Notes: generated by a model not told the origin, from the letters alone. Counted from the stretch's first letter, positions 24,373 through 34,050 are shown. The stretch is 41,783 nt of DNA from an uncultured bacterium (GCA_958349055.1 CATWBO010000020.1:1-41783), one strand, 5' to 3'. Translations and numbers: made by a program.

Positions 24373-24464
24373 GCGTTAATTAAACCCGAAATCGGCTGGT
24401 AATCGCCGTGAAATACATGATTGAAAATCACGCAATCATGTATATCAGTTGTTTAGAGGCGTGT

Positions 24465-26411
24465 TTAGTTTTCGGATTGCTTTGCCGCCGCCTCGGCGCG
24501 CTCGGCATTCCATGCAACGAGCGCCTCGTGAACCGCTTTGGCGACATCGGCAGGAATGCCTCGAACTTCCGCGATCTCTTGCTCGCTCGCCGCGCGCAAA
24601 CGCTTCATCGAGCCAAAATGGCGCATAAGGGCACGTTTTCTGGTGGGTCCCACGCCTGGAACGTCATCGAGTACCGAAACCGTCATGGCTTTATCGCGCA
24701 ATTCGCGATGGAACGTGATGGCAAAACGGTGCGATTCATCGCGCACCTGTTTAATTAGATAGAGCGACGCGGACCCGGTCGGCAGCACGACGGGAGTCTC
24801 GTCCCAAGGCACGAAAACCTCCTCATCGGCCTTTGCCAAGCCACAAACTGGTATATCGAGCCCAAGAGCCTCAAGTTGCTTGATCGCAGCGGTCAATTGC
24901 GGCTTACCGCCATCGACAACGAGCAAATCGGGGCGCGAGCCAAAGCGCTCGTCGGCCATGCGCTCGGGAGCATAGCGTCGTCCCAAAACCTCGGACATCG
25001 ACACGAAGTCGTTTGCCTCGTCCAATTCGGCCTGGATTTTAAAACGACGATACTGGCTCTTGTCGGCGCGCCCGTTGGTAAACACCACCATCGAGGCGAC
25101 CGTAAAGGTGCCATGCAGCGTCGAGATATCGAAGCACTCGATACGCAACGGCGGCGATGGCAGCGCCAACGCACTTTCGAGCTCCAGGAGCGCTTGATTG
25201 GTGCGGTCGTCAGCGTACCCCGTTCGCATCATGTAGCGCATGAGGGCATGGCGCGCATTTTTGGATGCCATATCGAGTAGACGGTGCTTTTCGCCACGCT
25301 GCGGCCTATGGAGATGGCAGGAACGCTCACGCTTGCCCGCAAGCCACTCCCCCAGCGCCTCCGCATCCTCAAGCTCGACGGAAAGGTTGACCTCAGCTGG
25401 AATATCAGCCGTCTCGTCGTAATAGCGCTTAAGAAAGCCCGACTGGAGCTCTTCCTCGTCAACATCAAGACCCTTGTCGAGAATGAACTCGCAGGTGCGA
25501 ACTGTTCGGCCCTCGCGAACGACGAAGACGCAAGCGGCGGAGATGGTCTCCTCGCGATAGAAACCGATGACATCGATATCGACACTGGAGGGAAAAACGA
25601 CTTGCTGACGGTCGTCCAGACCCCTGATGACCTCCAAACGACGTTTGACGCGGGCGGCGCGCTCAAAATCGAGCGCCTCGGCGGCCTCCGTCATCTCGGA
25701 TGTCAGCTCGTCGACGACGTCCTTGCGATGGCCCGACAAAAAACGTTCGACACGTTTGACGTTCTTGGCATAGTCTGCCGGGGAAATCGCGCCGACACAC
25801 GCACCCGGACCGCGCCCGACATGATAGTCGAAGCAGGGGCGCCCGTTTTGCGCGCAAATCATATTGACGATGTCTTCCTCGCCCTTGTGGGACTCGACGA
25901 TACGGCGACAACGACGCCACTCCGCACAGGATGCGGAGCAGATGGGGATAACCTTGCGCAGCGTATCTATCGTCTCACGTGCGGCGCGGCTATCGGTATA
26001 AGGTCCAAAATAGCGCGTTCCCGGCTTATGACGCTCACGCGTGTATTTGATAGCGGGATACAGGTCGCCCTTTGTAATGGCGATAAAGGGGTAGCTCTTG
26101 TCATCCTTGAGGTCGACGTTAAAGTACGGATGGTACTGACCGATCAAATTGCGCTCGAGCACCAACGCCTCGTGCTCGGTCTCCACCACGATATAGTCAA
26201 AGCTCGCCACCAACTGCATCATCAGCGGGATCTTCTGGCGCTCGTCCTGCAGCGTCACGTACTGACGCATACGGGCGCGCAGGTTTTTCGCCTTGCCCAC
26301 GTAGATGACATCGCCCTTGGCGTCTTTCCAAAGGTAGCAGCCGGGCTGCGTGGGAACGCGCGAAACCTGCTCGGCAAGCGTTGGAATGTTGTCGTGACCG
26401 GCCACGCGCAC
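24465..26411 (-). CDS. uvrC: Excinuclease ABC subunit C
   Basis: A 648-residue UvrC, the dual-incision nuclease of nucleotide excision repair. The N-terminal GIY-YIG domain reads PGCYLWKDAKGDVIYVGKAKNLRARMRQY-like (split: GCYLWKD, IYVGKAKNLR). A UVR motif lies near ALDFERAARVKRRLEVI, and the C-terminal RNase H-like domain has LLVVDGGKPQL. Helix-hairpin-helix motifs follow (LDDVPGVGPTRKRALMRHFGS). The start is GTG immediately after the murJ stop; a second GTG two codons later is equally possible. It is the last gene of ybaK-murJ-uvrC; rapZ, its usual neighbour, lies more than 10 kb further on. Confidence 0.96.
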   Translation of the reverse strand: MRVAGHDNIPTLAEQVSRVPTQPGCYLWKDAKGDVIYVGKAKNLRARMRQYVTLQDERQKIPLMMQLVASFDYIVVETEHEALVLERNLIGQYHPYFNVDLKDDKSYPFIAITKGDLYPAIKYTRERHKPGTRYFGPYTDSRAARETIDTLRKVIPICSASCAEWRRCRRIVESHKGEEDIVNMICAQNGRPCFDYHVGRGPGACVGAISPADYAKNVKRVERFLSGHRKDVVDELTSEMTEAAEALDFERAARVKRRLEVIRGLDDRQQVVFPSSVDIDVIGFYREETISAACVFVVREGRTVRTCEFILDKGLDVDEEELQSGFLKRYYDETADIPAEVNLSVELEDAEALGEWLAGKRERSCHLHRPQRGEKHRLLDMASKNARHALMRYMMRTGYADDRTNQALLELESALALPSPPLRIECFDISTLHGTFTVASMVVFTNGRADKSQYRRFKIQAELDEANDFVSMSEVLGRRYAPERMADERFGSRPDLLVVDGGKPQLTAAIKQLEALGLDIPVCGLAKADEEVFVPWDETPVVLPTGSASLYLIKQVRDESHRFAITFHRELRDKAMTVSVLDDVPGVGPTRKRALMRHFGSMKRLRAASEQEIAEVRGIPADVAKAVHEALVAWNAERAEAAAKQSEN

Positions 26412-28094
26412 CTACTTGCGACGAATCAGCGCCGAGACCTCGGGCATCTTAAGGACGACGGCAAGGCCAAAGGTAACAGCAAGCGAGACGACACCCGCAA
26501 CGCAAACGTAGCCAAGAGTAATCAGAATCGAGCCGCCAAGTGCCCCGATAAAGTGCTCAAGCGCCCACATGACGCCGGCGCCTGCGGCAGAACCCAGGCC
26601 ACCGAGCAAAAGGCCAAAGAAACCGCCATGCAGGATAGATTTAACCTGAAGACCACGCAGGCGACGACGCAGCCACCACAGCGAACAACCGACCAAGATC
26701 ACGTAGTCGACGACATACGAAAGTGCGATTGCCGGCATACCGAAGCCCAGTACAACGCCAAACAGCAGAACTGAGCCGGCCTGGCCGATGGCGGAATACA
26801 GGCAATAGCGGCTATAGGGCTTCATGTCGAGCAAGGCAGAGAAGCTCTTCTGCATCAACACGACCACGCCGTAGAGCGGCAGGGAGAGCGCCAGATAGAT
26901 AAGGAACTCCGAAACCAGTGCCACGCCGGATTCATCGAACTTGCCAGCGCAGTAAATCATGTTGAGCGGACGAGCAAAGACAATCAGGTACAGCGCAAAC
27001 GGAATCAGGAAGAAGAGCATCTGGGCGACACCGCGCGAAATGCCCATGCGGACGCTGTCGTAATCCTTCTCCTGGGCATCGTGAGAGAGCTCGGTATAGA
27101 GTGCCGTCGAAAGCGAGGCGGCAATCAGCGCATAGGGCAGCGTGTACCACAGGCGCGCATAGGCAATAACGGAAGGACCCGTCTCGGGTTGAACCACCAG
27201 CGCAGCGGCATTGGTGATGGAGGTCGAGACAAACATGCACACCGTGGCAAGCAGTGTCGGGATACCGAGCGCAATCGTCTGACGCAGCGCAGGATCCTTA
27301 AAGTCAATATGGATATGAGGATGAACGCCGTGCTTGCCAAGCGCGGGAATCTGGCAGGCCATCTGGACAAAAACACCGAGGGTCGTGCCAGCCGCGATCA
27401 AGATAATGCCGACATGCTCGCCAAATTGCGCGGACACGGGCGCAAAGCCCATAAAGCTCGCAATGACGATGACGTTGTTAAGGACCGGGGCAAACGTCGA
27501 CCAGAAGTAGTCGCGGTGCGCGTTGAGAACACCCGAGAACACTGAGCCCAAGCCGTAAAACAGAATCTGGATAGCAAAGAAACGGAACATGAACGCTGCG
27601 GTATCCATGCTACCGCCATCGCCCGAAAGAAACGACTGCGTCCAGATAAAGCCCGGGGCGAACACGGTGCCCAGCACCGAAATACCGCCCAACAGCAAAA
27701 GTAGGATGCCGAGCAGGTTGCCGACATACTCGTTCGACGCCTCGCGGCCTTGTTCGCGCCTCACGCCCATATACACCGGCAAAAACGCCGTCACGAGCAT
27801 GCCGCCCATCACGAGCTCGTAAAGCATATTGGGCAGGTTGTTGGCAACCTGATAGGAGGACGAGAGCAGCGACATGCCGATAGCGGCTGCCATGGCCCAG
27901 GTGCGGATAAACCCGGTGACGCGCGACACAATGGTCAGCACAGTCATGAGGCCAGCGGAACGACCAACCGTAGAGTAGTCCGACGAACCCATGTCATCTG
28001 CGTCATCTCGCGACGAAGAAATCGCAGATGCGGACGTCTGAGCTGCCGCTCCCTCTGCAAAGTGGGCCCCGCGCTTTGGTTCTTCCTGCGGCAT
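26412..28094 (-). CDS. murJ: Lipid II flippase MurJ
   Basis: A 560-residue polytopic membrane protein of the MurJ/MviN (MOP exporter) family with about 14 hydrophobic helices, which moves lipid II across the membrane for peptidoglycan synthesis. Signature segments are TIVSRVTGFIRTWAMA, YQVANNLPNMLYELVMGG and LNAHRDYFWSTFAPVLNN. A polar 45-residue N-terminal extension precedes the first helix. The ATG lies three bases after the ybaK stop and the stop codon abuts uvrC, so it sits mid-operon. Length is ordinary for actinobacteria without the kinase-like C-terminal extension of mycobacterial MviN. Confidence 0.94.
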   Translation of the reverse strand: MPQEEPKRGAHFAEGAAAQTSASAISSSRDDADDMGSSDYSTVGRSAGLMTVLTIVSRVTGFIRTWAMAAAIGMSLLSSSYQVANNLPNMLYELVMGGMLVTAFLPVYMGVRREQGREASNEYVGNLLGILLLLLGGISVLGTVFAPGFIWTQSFLSGDGGSMDTAAFMFRFFAIQILFYGLGSVFSGVLNAHRDYFWSTFAPVLNNVIVIASFMGFAPVSAQFGEHVGIILIAAGTTLGVFVQMACQIPALGKHGVHPHIHIDFKDPALRQTIALGIPTLLATVCMFVSTSITNAAALVVQPETGPSVIAYARLWYTLPYALIAASLSTALYTELSHDAQEKDYDSVRMGISRGVAQMLFFLIPFALYLIVFARPLNMIYCAGKFDESGVALVSEFLIYLALSLPLYGVVVLMQKSFSALLDMKPYSRYCLYSAIGQAGSVLLFGVVLGFGMPAIALSYVVDYVILVGCSLWWLRRRLRGLQVKSILHGGFFGLLLGGLGSAAGAGVMWALEHFIGALGGSILITLGYVCVAGVVSLAVTFGLAVVLKMPEVSALIRRK

Positions 28095-28097
28095 CGC

Positions 28098-28598
28098 TCA
28101 GTCCTCTCTCGTGATCGGGGCAACCGTTGCCCCGCAAAATGCAATTAAATCGTCAGGCGCGAGCTCTAACTGATAACCACGCTTGCCTCCCGAAATAAAA
28201 ATGGTATCCCAAAGGACACATGTCTCATCGATGAGCGTCCGGTAGCGTTTTTTCATACCGACCGGGCTACAGCCTCCTCGAACATAGCCAGTCGCCGCCA
28301 GCAAGTCCTTCACATGCATCATGGTCAGGGACTTCTCCCCCGCCGCGCGCGCGGCGGACTTTAGATCGAGCTCGTCGGCAACAGGGATGCAGCACACGAC
28401 GCGGTCGTTGGACGGCGTCACGCAGACCAAGGTCTTAAATCCTTGACCGGGCTCCTCGCCAAGCTGCTCCGAAATCGCGACCCCCAGGCCCGCCGACTCA
28501 TCACCATCGTCTTCGTACGTATGTAGAACATAGGAAATGCCGGCGCTTTCCAGCTCGCGCATCGCATTGGTTTTTGGCGTCTTTACAGCCTTTGCCAT
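28098..28598 (-). CDS. ybaK: Cys-tRNA(Pro) deacylase, YbaK/EbsC type
   Basis: A 166-residue YbaK-domain protein, expected to hydrolyse Cys-tRNA(Pro) mischarged by prolyl-tRNA synthetase. The conserved Lys is in FKTLVCV, and the GYVRGGCSPVGMKK loop and FISGGKRGYQLEL segment match the family. The start MAKAVKTPKTNAM has GGAAAGGA about seven bases upstream; a longer in-frame reading adds 32 unrelated residues. It opens the ybaK-murJ-uvrC run. Confidence 0.92.
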   Translation of the reverse strand: MAKAVKTPKTNAMRELESAGISYVLHTYEDDGDESAGLGVAISEQLGEEPGQGFKTLVCVTPSNDRVVCCIPVADELDLKSAARAAGEKSLTMMHVKDLLAATGYVRGGCSPVGMKKRYRTLIDETCVLWDTIFISGGKRGYQLELAPDDLIAFCGATVAPITRED

Positions 28599-28679
28599 GG
28601 CATATCCTTTCCCTCGCATTCGGACGCAAGGATTAAGTATATGTCCAATTCGGCTGCATACGTCACTTCGACACAGCAA

Positions 28680-28710
28680 GCGCCATCGAATCACAAGGAG
28701 TCGATGGCGC
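28680..28710 (-). terminator. uvrA 3' stem-loop, probable terminator
   Basis: Perfect 10-bp arms GCGCCATCGA (28680-28689) and TCGATGGCGC (28701-28710), 21 bases after the uvrA stop. The minus-strand continuation TTGCTGTGTCG is only weakly U-rich, so termination may be partial. Confidence 0.5.
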
Positions 28711-28730
28711 CCATAAACTGAATCGCCTAT

Positions 28731-31610
28731 TTATTGAGCGTCAAGTTGAGCCTGACGCTCCCGGTCACGCTTGAGCAACGGCGCCAAAAACTTGCCCGTA
28801 TAACTCTGCGGACAGTCCGCAACCTGCTCCGGTGTGCCCGAAACCACGACGGTTCCGCCGCCATTGCCGCCCTCGGGGCCCATATCGATCAGGCGGTCGG
28901 CAACCTTGATGACATCAAGGTTGTGCTCGATCACCAGCACTGTGTTGCCCGCATCGACCAGACGCTGCAACACGTCGAGCAGCTGGCGAACGTCCTCAAA
29001 GTGAAGACCGGTCGTCGGCTCATCCAGAATGTAGAACGTCTTGCCCGTCTGGCGTCGATGAAGCTCCTTGGCGAGCTTCACGCGTTGCGCCTCGCCACCC
29101 GAAAGCGTCGTGGCGGGCTGGCCCAGGCTCACGTAGCCCAAGCCCACATCGTACAGCGTCTGGAGCTTGCGCTTAATCTGCGGGATATTCCCAAAGAAGG
29201 CCAGCGCCTCGGTGACGCTCATGTCGAGCACGTCAGAGATGGTCTTACCACGGTAGGTGACCTCAAGCGTCTCGCGGTTATAGCGTTTGCCGCCGCAGGC
29301 CTCACAGGGGACATAGATATCGGGAAGGAAGTGCATCTCGATCTTAATTTGTCCGTCGCCCTTGCATGCTTCGCAGCGACCGCCGCTCACGTTAAAGGAG
29401 AAACGTCCCGGCGAGTAGCCGCGCGCCTTCGACTCCGGCGTACTCGCAAACAGCGCGCGAAGATCATCCCACAGGCCAATGTACGTAGCAGGGTTGGAAC
29501 GCGGCGTGCGGCCAATCGGCGACTGGTCGATATCGATAACCTTATCGATACACTCGATGCCCTCGATTTTCTTATACGGACCCACAGGGCGCGTCGAACG
29601 GTGAATGGCATTCGTAAGGGCAGGCGCAATGGTGTCGGTAACCAGGGAGCTCTTGCCCGATCCCGACACGCCGGTAACAACCGTAAGCGTACCAAACTCG
29701 ATCTTGGCGGTAACGTTTTTGAGGTTGTTGGCGCGGGCGCCCGTGATCTTAAGGCAGCCGCGACCGGGCTTGCGGCGTTCATCGGGAACCCGAATCATTC
29801 GCTTGCCGGTCAGGTAGGCACCCGTCATCGAATCGGGACACGCCATGATATCGGCAGGCGTTCCCGCGGCGACCACGTGTCCGCCGTTCACGCCCGCGCC
29901 GGGGCCCATGTCGATCACATAGTCGGCAGCACGAATCGTATCCTCGTCGTGTTCGACGACGATAACGGTATTGCCGATGTCACGCAGGCGCTCGAGCGTC
30001 TTGATCAGGCGCTCGTTGTCACGCTGATGAAGACCGATCGATGGCTCGTCCAAAATGTACAGGACACCCATGAGGCCGGCGCCGATCTGCGTTGCCAGGC
30101 GAATGCGCTGGGCCTCGCCTCCGGAAAGCGTCGCCGAGGCACGGTCGAGGGTCAGATAGTCGAGTCCGACATCGACCAGAAAGCGCAGGCGCTCCAGGAT
30201 TTCCTTAACGATGCGCCCGCCGATAAATTGTTGGCGCTCGGTAAGCTCCAAGCCCTCAAAAAACTCGAGCGACTCGCGGCACGATAGGCAGCAGACCTCG
30301 TAAATGGACTTACCGCCTATGGTAACGGCGAGCATCTCGGGGCGCAGACGAGCACCATGGCAACTCGAGCACGGCTCCTCGCGGATGTACTTCTCCAAGC
30401 GCGCCTTGGTGTTCTCGTTCGTCGTCTCGGTGTAGCGCTCATACAGGATGTTGCGCACGCCCGAGAATTTGGTATCCCACTGGCTGCGACGCCCGTCGAG
30501 CTTTTGATAGTCGACCGAAATCTTCGTGTCGCCCATGCCATCCAAAAACGCACGACGCACCCGCGGGGGCAGGTCCTCCCATGGCGTGTCGGCGCCCACC
30601 TTAAAGTGCTTGCAGACCGCGGCAAAGATTTGCGGATAGTAGTTGGAGTTGCCGAACAGGCTGCCAAAGACTCCGTCGGCAATCGACTTTGAGGGGTCTT
30701 CGATCAGCGCCTCGGCATCGACCGTCTTCTTAAAGCCCAGGCCATCGCACTCGGGGCACGCGCCATAGGGCGCGTTGAACGAGAAATCACGCGGCTGCAG
30801 GTCATCGATGGAGTGTCCATGCTCCGGGCACGCCAGGGCCAACGAATACTCCAGCAGCTCGCCCTCGGTCCCCTCGGGAGCATCACGATCGGGCAGCATG
30901 TACACGTTTACATTGCCATGAGCCAGCGCAGTCGCTTGTTCAACGGACTCGGCAATACGGCCCAGCGAGTTCTCGCGAATCACGATGCGGTCGACCACGA
31001 CCTCGATATCGTGCTTGAATTTCTTATCCAAATCGATGGGGTCATCAAGCGAGCGAACCTCGCCGTCGACACGCACGCGGCTAAAGCCCTCGGCGCGAAG
31101 GTCCTCAAACAGCTTGGTGTACTCGCCTTTTCGCCCGCGCACCACCGGTGCCAGCACAAACGCGCGGCGGCCCTCCCCCGCCGCCAAGACCTTGTCGGCA
31201 ACCTGGTCGGTGGTTTGGCGCTCGATAACCCGACCGCACTCGGGGCAGTGCGGCGTACCGACGCGAGCAAACAGCAGTCGCAGGTAGTCATAAATCTCGG
31301 TTACGGTGCCCACCGTCGAGCGCGGGTTCTTGGATGTCGTCTTTTGATCAATTGAGACAGCCGGCGAAAGGCCGTCGATTGAATCCAAGTCGGGTTTGTC
31401 CATCTGGCCCAAGAACTGGCGCGCATAACTCGAAAGGCTCTCGACGTATCGACGCTGGCCCTCGGCATAGATAGTGTCGAATGCCAGCGAACTCTTGCCC
31501 GAGCCAGAAAGACCGGTAATGACCACGAGTTGGTCACGCGGAATGGAAACATCGATATCACGGAGGTTGTGCTCACGAGCGCCGCGAATAACGATAGAAG
31601 AATCAGACAT
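28731..31610 (-). CDS. uvrA: Excinuclease ABC subunit A
   Basis: A 959-residue UvrA, the damage-scanning ATPase of nucleotide excision repair. Two ABC modules are visible: Walker A GLSGSGKSS (33-41) and a second GVSGSGKSS near residue 630, each with an LSGGEAQR signature. Zinc-binding CPEC, CPEC-type and CEAC/CEAC cysteine pairs are present. The start MSDSSIVIRGAREHNL follows AAGGAG by six bases; a longer reading adds 22 non-family residues. A LexA-like box lies about 62 bases upstream. It is transcribed divergently from the LtaS-like gene. Confidence 0.97.
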   Translation of the reverse strand: MSDSSIVIRGAREHNLRDIDVSIPRDQLVVITGLSGSGKSSLAFDTIYAEGQRRYVESLSSYARQFLGQMDKPDLDSIDGLSPAVSIDQKTTSKNPRSTVGTVTEIYDYLRLLFARVGTPHCPECGRVIERQTTDQVADKVLAAGEGRRAFVLAPVVRGRKGEYTKLFEDLRAEGFSRVRVDGEVRSLDDPIDLDKKFKHDIEVVVDRIVIRENSLGRIAESVEQATALAHGNVNVYMLPDRDAPEGTEGELLEYSLALACPEHGHSIDDLQPRDFSFNAPYGACPECDGLGFKKTVDAEALIEDPSKSIADGVFGSLFGNSNYYPQIFAAVCKHFKVGADTPWEDLPPRVRRAFLDGMGDTKISVDYQKLDGRRSQWDTKFSGVRNILYERYTETTNENTKARLEKYIREEPCSSCHGARLRPEMLAVTIGGKSIYEVCCLSCRESLEFFEGLELTERQQFIGGRIVKEILERLRFLVDVGLDYLTLDRASATLSGGEAQRIRLATQIGAGLMGVLYILDEPSIGLHQRDNERLIKTLERLRDIGNTVIVVEHDEDTIRAADYVIDMGPGAGVNGGHVVAAGTPADIMACPDSMTGAYLTGKRMIRVPDERRKPGRGCLKITGARANNLKNVTAKIEFGTLTVVTGVSGSGKSSLVTDTIAPALTNAIHRSTRPVGPYKKIEGIECIDKVIDIDQSPIGRTPRSNPATYIGLWDDLRALFASTPESKARGYSPGRFSFNVSGGRCEACKGDGQIKIEMHFLPDIYVPCEACGGKRYNRETLEVTYRGKTISDVLDMSVTEALAFFGNIPQIKRKLQTLYDVGLGYVSLGQPATTLSGGEAQRVKLAKELHRRQTGKTFYILDEPTTGLHFEDVRQLLDVLQRLVDAGNTVLVIEHNLDVIKVADRLIDMGPEGGNGGGTVVVSGTPEQVADCPQSYTGKFLAPLLKRDRERQAQLDAQ

Positions 31611-31671
31611 GGAAGCTCCTTGCCTCCTATTGCATCGAATCATACTGCCGATGAGTTTAGCGCACTCGACG

Positions 31672-31685
31672 CGCACAGATGTTCG
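31672..31685. promoter_or_regulatory. LexA/SOS-box-like site upstream of uvrA
   Basis: On the minus strand the sequence is CGAAC-ATCT-GTGCG, matching the Gram-positive LexA consensus CGAAC-N4-GTTCG at 9 of 10 palindromic positions. It lies 62-75 bases upstream of the uvrA ATG, in the divergent region 31611-31803. This fits SOS control of uvrA. Confidence 0.55.
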
Positions 31686-31803
31686 TAATACAAGATTCGC
31701 AGACCTTTAGCTTTGCGTATCGGGCGCTTTGTTTCTCGAAATGCCGTGGAAAGGTTACAGTAATCTAATACTGAACTTAATTTGCTGTACCAGAGGAACG
31801 TCC

Positions 31804-33957
31804 ATGACCGAAGATATCCCCCTTGAAATCACTTCGAGCGACATGGCCAATCTGCCCATATTCATCGCCGTCCTTATCGTGGCCGCCGTCGTCGTGCGCG
31901 TGTATTTTTCAATCAAACGCAACGAAAAGCCACCCATTGCCCGCGTCTTTTGGTGCGCGACGCTCCTCATCCCGCTCGGCGTGGTAGCTGCATGGGTTAC
32001 GAATCAATTGCTCGTAAATGAGGGCAGCTCCCTATGGGTCCTTTCTTATTCGGCGCTCGGTGCTGCCGCCGTCATACTTCTTGTCGAGCCCTTGGTTTCG
32101 GGACTTATCGACCAAACCGATCTTGCGACGGGAACGGTTGCCTGTATTTGCCGTGACATCCTTGTCATCGCCGCTGTTTCAGCGCTCTCGTTCGTTTCAC
32201 TCGAAATTGCCTGCAACGAAACGTTCTATCGCATTCCCGCCAACTCATTCGGGTTTTCCGTCGGGTTGCTCGCGACGGTTCTGCTCTCCCTTTATTTGCT
32301 GGGACAGCGTCATGGAGGCGTCATGGCCCTCGTGCCCGTCGTCTGTTGCATCCTTGGCATTGCCGAGCACTTCGTCATAACGTTTAAAGGCGAAGCCATC
32401 CTGCCAAGCGATATCTTGGCCCTTGGCACCGCAATGGAAGTGAGCGAGGGATACGAGTTTGCCTTTACCGCCGGAATCGTCACATCGCTTGCGCTGCTCG
32501 AAATCTCCTTTGGACTTCTTTCGCTCATCCGGCCGCGAAAACTCCGCACGCCCTCTCGCGTCTTCCCCGTCATTGCCGGCAATCTCTGTGCCTTCCTGCT
32601 GGTGACTGCCGTGGGGCTCTCTGGCTTTTCCAGCATCGACTTGGAACAGGCGCTCGACTTTGGATTTGACCGTTGGCAGCCTATTACGACGTATGCGTCT
32701 CAGGGCTTTCTCACCTCGTTCACCGAAATGGTCAACGAACTGCCCATCGAAAAGCCCGAGGGTTATACGTCCGACGGGGCTCAGGACATTGAGCGGGAGC
32801 TTGCCGCCGCCTATGACAGCACATATGGCTCGAGCGAGCAGCGTGCCGCAGCCGTTGCTCAATTCAATGAAATCAAGCCGACAATCGTCGCCGTCATGAA
32901 CGAAAGCTTTAGCGACCTTTCGTGCTTTGAGCAGCTCCAGGCGGCCGGGTATACCGGCCCTGCGTTTTATAACTCGCTTCCCGACACGCTCGTGCGCGGC
33001 ACTATGCTCGCCTCGGTCGCAGGCGGCGGAACGGCGAACTCCGAATTTGAGTTTTTGACCGGAGCGTCAACCGCCTTTGTCGGAGTGGGCAAGATTCCCT
33101 ATCAGCTATATCAGATGAATGATGTCAACAGCTTGGCAAAGGACCTTAAAGAGCTTGGATACACCGCCACTGCCATGCATCCGCAAAACCCCGTTAACTA
33201 CCATCGAGATAAAATCTATCAGCAGCTGGGCTTTGGAGACTTTCTTTCGATCGCCGATTTCGAAGGTGCGCCCTATTACCATGCCGGCGTATGCGACTAC
33301 GCCACCTACGACAAGATACTCGACCTGCTAAGGACCGACGACGCCCCGCAGTTTATCTTCGATGTCACGATGCAAAACCATGGCGGCTACGACTATGGCA
33401 CCGTTCCCGCCGAAGAGCTGACAAACTATTGGGTCGAGGGAGCCAGCGAGGGGACCAATAGCGCGCTCAATACCTACCTCACCTGCATCAACGCATCCGA
33501 CCGAGACCTTGAGTGCTTTATCAACGAGCTCCGCAATATCGGTCGACCGGTCGTTCTCGTCTTCTTTGGCGACCATCAGCCGAGCGCCGCAACGGCTCTC
33601 AACGACGAGCTGTACCCACAGGAAGACACGGCAAGCCACGCTTTCCGTATTTATCAGTCGACCTATTTTGTCTGGGCGAACTATGAAATCGCCGGCAATA
33701 CCGAGCTCAACGTCTACGACACCGTCGGTGCGAACGAGATTGCAGCCATAACCCTAAATAAGATTGGCGCCCCACTCACCGATTACCAAAAGGCCTTGCT
33801 TGCAACAAGGTCCGATGTGCCGACCATCAATGTCGCCGGCTATCTCGGAGCCGACGGGCTGCGCTATGACTTGGAATCGGAAGACAGCCCCTATGTCTCC
33901 ACGATCGACAAGCTGCAGCGCATTCAATATCTTGAGTTCGCCAGCAAGGTTCAGTAA
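31804..33957 (+). CDS. LtaS-like phosphoglycerol transferase (sulfatase fold, membrane)
   Basis: A 717-residue membrane enzyme. The N-terminal ~300 residues form several transmembrane helices; the extracellular C-terminal domain is sulfatase-like. Active-site residues match LtaS: metal ligand Glu367 in MNESFSD, nucleophile Thr410 in GGGTANSEFE, His526 in QNHGGY and Asp590/His591 in FGDHQP. Such enzymes transfer glycerol-phosphate from phosphatidylglycerol to lipoteichoic acid or other glycans; the exact acceptor here is unknown. The ATG follows GAGGA by seven bases. A second long insert (about residues 330-360) precedes the catalytic domain. It is the first plus-strand gene of the block between uvrA and uvrB. 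Confidence 0.88.
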   Translation: MTEDIPLEITSSDMANLPIFIAVLIVAAVVVRVYFSIKRNEKPPIARVFWCATLLIPLGVVAAWVTNQLLVNEGSSLWVLSYSALGAAAVILLVEPLVSGLIDQTDLATGTVACICRDILVIAAVSALSFVSLEIACNETFYRIPANSFGFSVGLLATVLLSLYLLGQRHGGVMALVPVVCCILGIAEHFVITFKGEAILPSDILALGTAMEVSEGYEFAFTAGIVTSLALLEISFGLLSLIRPRKLRTPSRVFPVIAGNLCAFLLVTAVGLSGFSSIDLEQALDFGFDRWQPITTYASQGFLTSFTEMVNELPIEKPEGYTSDGAQDIERELAAAYDSTYGSSEQRAAAVAQFNEIKPTIVAVMNESFSDLSCFEQLQAAGYTGPAFYNSLPDTLVRGTMLASVAGGGTANSEFEFLTGASTAFVGVGKIPYQLYQMNDVNSLAKDLKELGYTATAMHPQNPVNYHRDKIYQQLGFGDFLSIADFEGAPYYHAGVCDYATYDKILDLLRTDDAPQFIFDVTMQNHGGYDYGTVPAEELTNYWVEGASEGTNSALNTYLTCINASDRDLECFINELRNIGRPVVLVFFGDHQPSAATALNDELYPQEDTASHAFRIYQSTYFVWANYEIAGNTELNVYDTVGANEIAAITLNKIGAPLTDYQKALLATRSDVPTINVAGYLGADGLRYDLESEDSPYVSTIDKLQRIQYLEFASKVQ

Positions 33958-34020
33958 GCCCGCCCGCTCGTTGGGGTGGCATGACATTGCAACGCACACT
34001 CGCGGCCAGACGCATCACAC

Positions 34021-34050
34021 ATGACTCCCGCTCGCAAACGAGGGTACAAT
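34021..34050 (+). promoter_or_regulatory. Candidate mrp promoter
   Basis: TACAAT (34045-34050) lies 18 bases after ATGACT (34021-34026), a plausible -35. The predicted start leaves a leader of about 50 bases with an AAAGGAG site before mrp. It suggests that mrp is transcribed independently of the LtaS-like gene. Confidence 0.4.

Larger units (their letters stand above)
24100..24464. promoter_or_regulatory. satA upstream/leader region (365 bases, non-coding)
   Basis: Between the uvrC stop and satA there is no gene. From uvrC inward it holds an 11-bp inverted repeat (24413-24423/24433-24443, ATACATGATTG with CAATCATGTAT), a candidate promoter overlapped by a CG-centred half-palindrome (24332-24372), a nested pair of inverted repeats (24219-24299) and a GC-rich hairpin (24129-24137/24144-24152, CGGGAGCAC with GTGCCCCCG) ahead of the satA ribosome site. 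Confidence 0.6.
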
